Positions 25,173 through 25,606 of a stretch of 25,606 nt of DNA are shown piece by piece. How positions within the stretch are numbered: the stretch's first letter is position 1; each line of letters starts with the position of its first letter. The notes beneath the pieces were generated by a model, which did not search any database, was not told the DNA's origin, and saw only the letters and a program-made list of their open reading frames with translations. Origin of the DNA: an uncultured Clostridia bacterium (lineage in GTDB: Bacteria; Bacillota; Clostridia; Christensenellales; Aristaeellaceae). The position numbers and the translations under genes are program-made. The stretch spans positions 1 through 25,606 of the forward strand of contig CALGYL010000032.1 in the NCBI GenBank assembly GCA_937934775.1. Reading direction: 5' to 3'.

Positions 25173-25606
25173 TCCACCTATCCCTTATCTATTATACAGT
25201 TTTTCCTTATTCTGTCAATCTGTAACAATTAAGACTCTCCATCGATTGAACCTCTCAACTACAAAGCCTCTTTGGTACTGGCATATTTTTACTGTTTCCT
25301 GATCAGTTAGCTATAAGATTCTCACAGAAAGTTCCTTCACTCTAGTGACTTTTCTCTCTCATAACGACGCTAGTCAATTCGGCAACTAATGCAGTCGCGA
25401 GTGACAATTCGACTATTAATTCTCGTGTTAAGAAACACTAACATATAATCCCGCGTATTCTGCGAATTTTCTGTTGATTCTGTGTGCGCCGCTGCCGGGC
25501 TGCGTGTTTATTAGTTCTATCAGTATATTTATTCCTCATGTGTCAAGACATCACTCACTCTCAAGCGGTGAAGATTCGCACTACCCGCCCCCCCCTCGCG
25601 CAGCCT
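25173..25606. other. AT-rich intergenic sequence at the right edge, containing the operon promoter
   Basis: Apart from the promoter at 25191-25218 I see no coding sequence, tRNA or repeat array in these 434 bases. All frames are broken by frequent stops. A short C-run (eight C) lies at about 25586-25593. Confidence 0.5.
25191..25218 (-). promoter_or_regulatory. SigA-type promoter of the polysaccharide operon
   Basis: On the minus strand a perfect TTGACA (25213-25218) is followed after 16 nt by a perfect TATAAT (25191-25196). Transcription would start near 25184 and run left through the decayed LCP/capD junction to the LCP gene, giving an untranslated leader of about 640 nt. No other position in the window shows both hexamers intact. 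A 16-nt rather than 17-nt spacer is the only departure from consensus. Confidence 0.8.

Noticed and set aside
25522..25546. Second TTGACA (25541-25546) upstream of the main promoter
   Set aside because: The TATACT-like -10 lies only 13 nt away; at normal spacing the hexamer is poor.

Overview
The window looks like a cell-surface polysaccharide locus of a Gram-positive clostridium-like Firmicute. The evidence is a LytR-CpsA-Psr (LCP) wall-polymer ligase gene, a secreted peptidoglycan-binding protein, clear Shine-Dalgarno sites, frequent GTG/TTG starts, and Wzx/Wzy-type export genes in one long operon. I cannot name a species. Apart from the end of a solute-binding protein gene at the far left, every gene is on the minus strand, so the operon is read from right (about 25.2 kb) to left (0.87 kb).

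Layout in transcription order. A near-consensus promoter lies at about 25.19-25.22 kb. It is followed by a long leader containing a decayed copy of an LCP/capD junction (24.80-25.17 kb), an intact LCP gene, a broken second LCP copy, and a membrane-anchored CapD/FlaA1-type nucleotide-sugar 4,6-dehydratase. Next comes a visibly AT-rich block (15.5-20.6 kb): a CgeB-like glycosyltransferase, a hexapeptide acetyltransferase, a GT2, a GT4 and a Wzy-type polymerase. Then rfbA-rfbC-rfbB, an SDR reductase and a dTDP-rhamnose 4-epimerase-like SDR, two more GT4 enzymes, a Wzx-type flippase and a second hexapeptide acetyltransferase whose C-terminal tail is cut off by an in-frame stop. The last part is GC-rich: a capE-capF-capG set for UDP-L-FucNAc, interrupted between capF and capG by a 780-bp AT-rich spacer, then the peptidoglycan-binding protein. 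A strong bidirectional terminator (773-829) separates the operon from the convergent solute-binding protein gene.

How the genes work together (inference from family knowledge). CapE/F/G should supply UDP-N-acetyl-L-fucosamine. RfbA/C/B with the two SDRs should supply dTDP-L-rhamnose and/or dTDP-6-deoxy-L-talose; no canonical RmlD is visible. Five glycosyltransferases assemble a repeat unit on a lipid carrier, acetyltransferases may decorate it, Wzx flips it, Wzy polymerises it, and the LCP protein probably attaches the polymer to peptidoglycan. No initiating polyprenyl-phosphate sugar transferase and no Wzz/Wzc-type chain-length control is present here. The least ordinary features are the probable 6-deoxy-L-talose route, the truncated acetyltransferase, and the duplicated, decaying LCP/capD junction that now forms the operon leader. 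I see no tRNA, rRNA, CRISPR array or intact insertion sequence.
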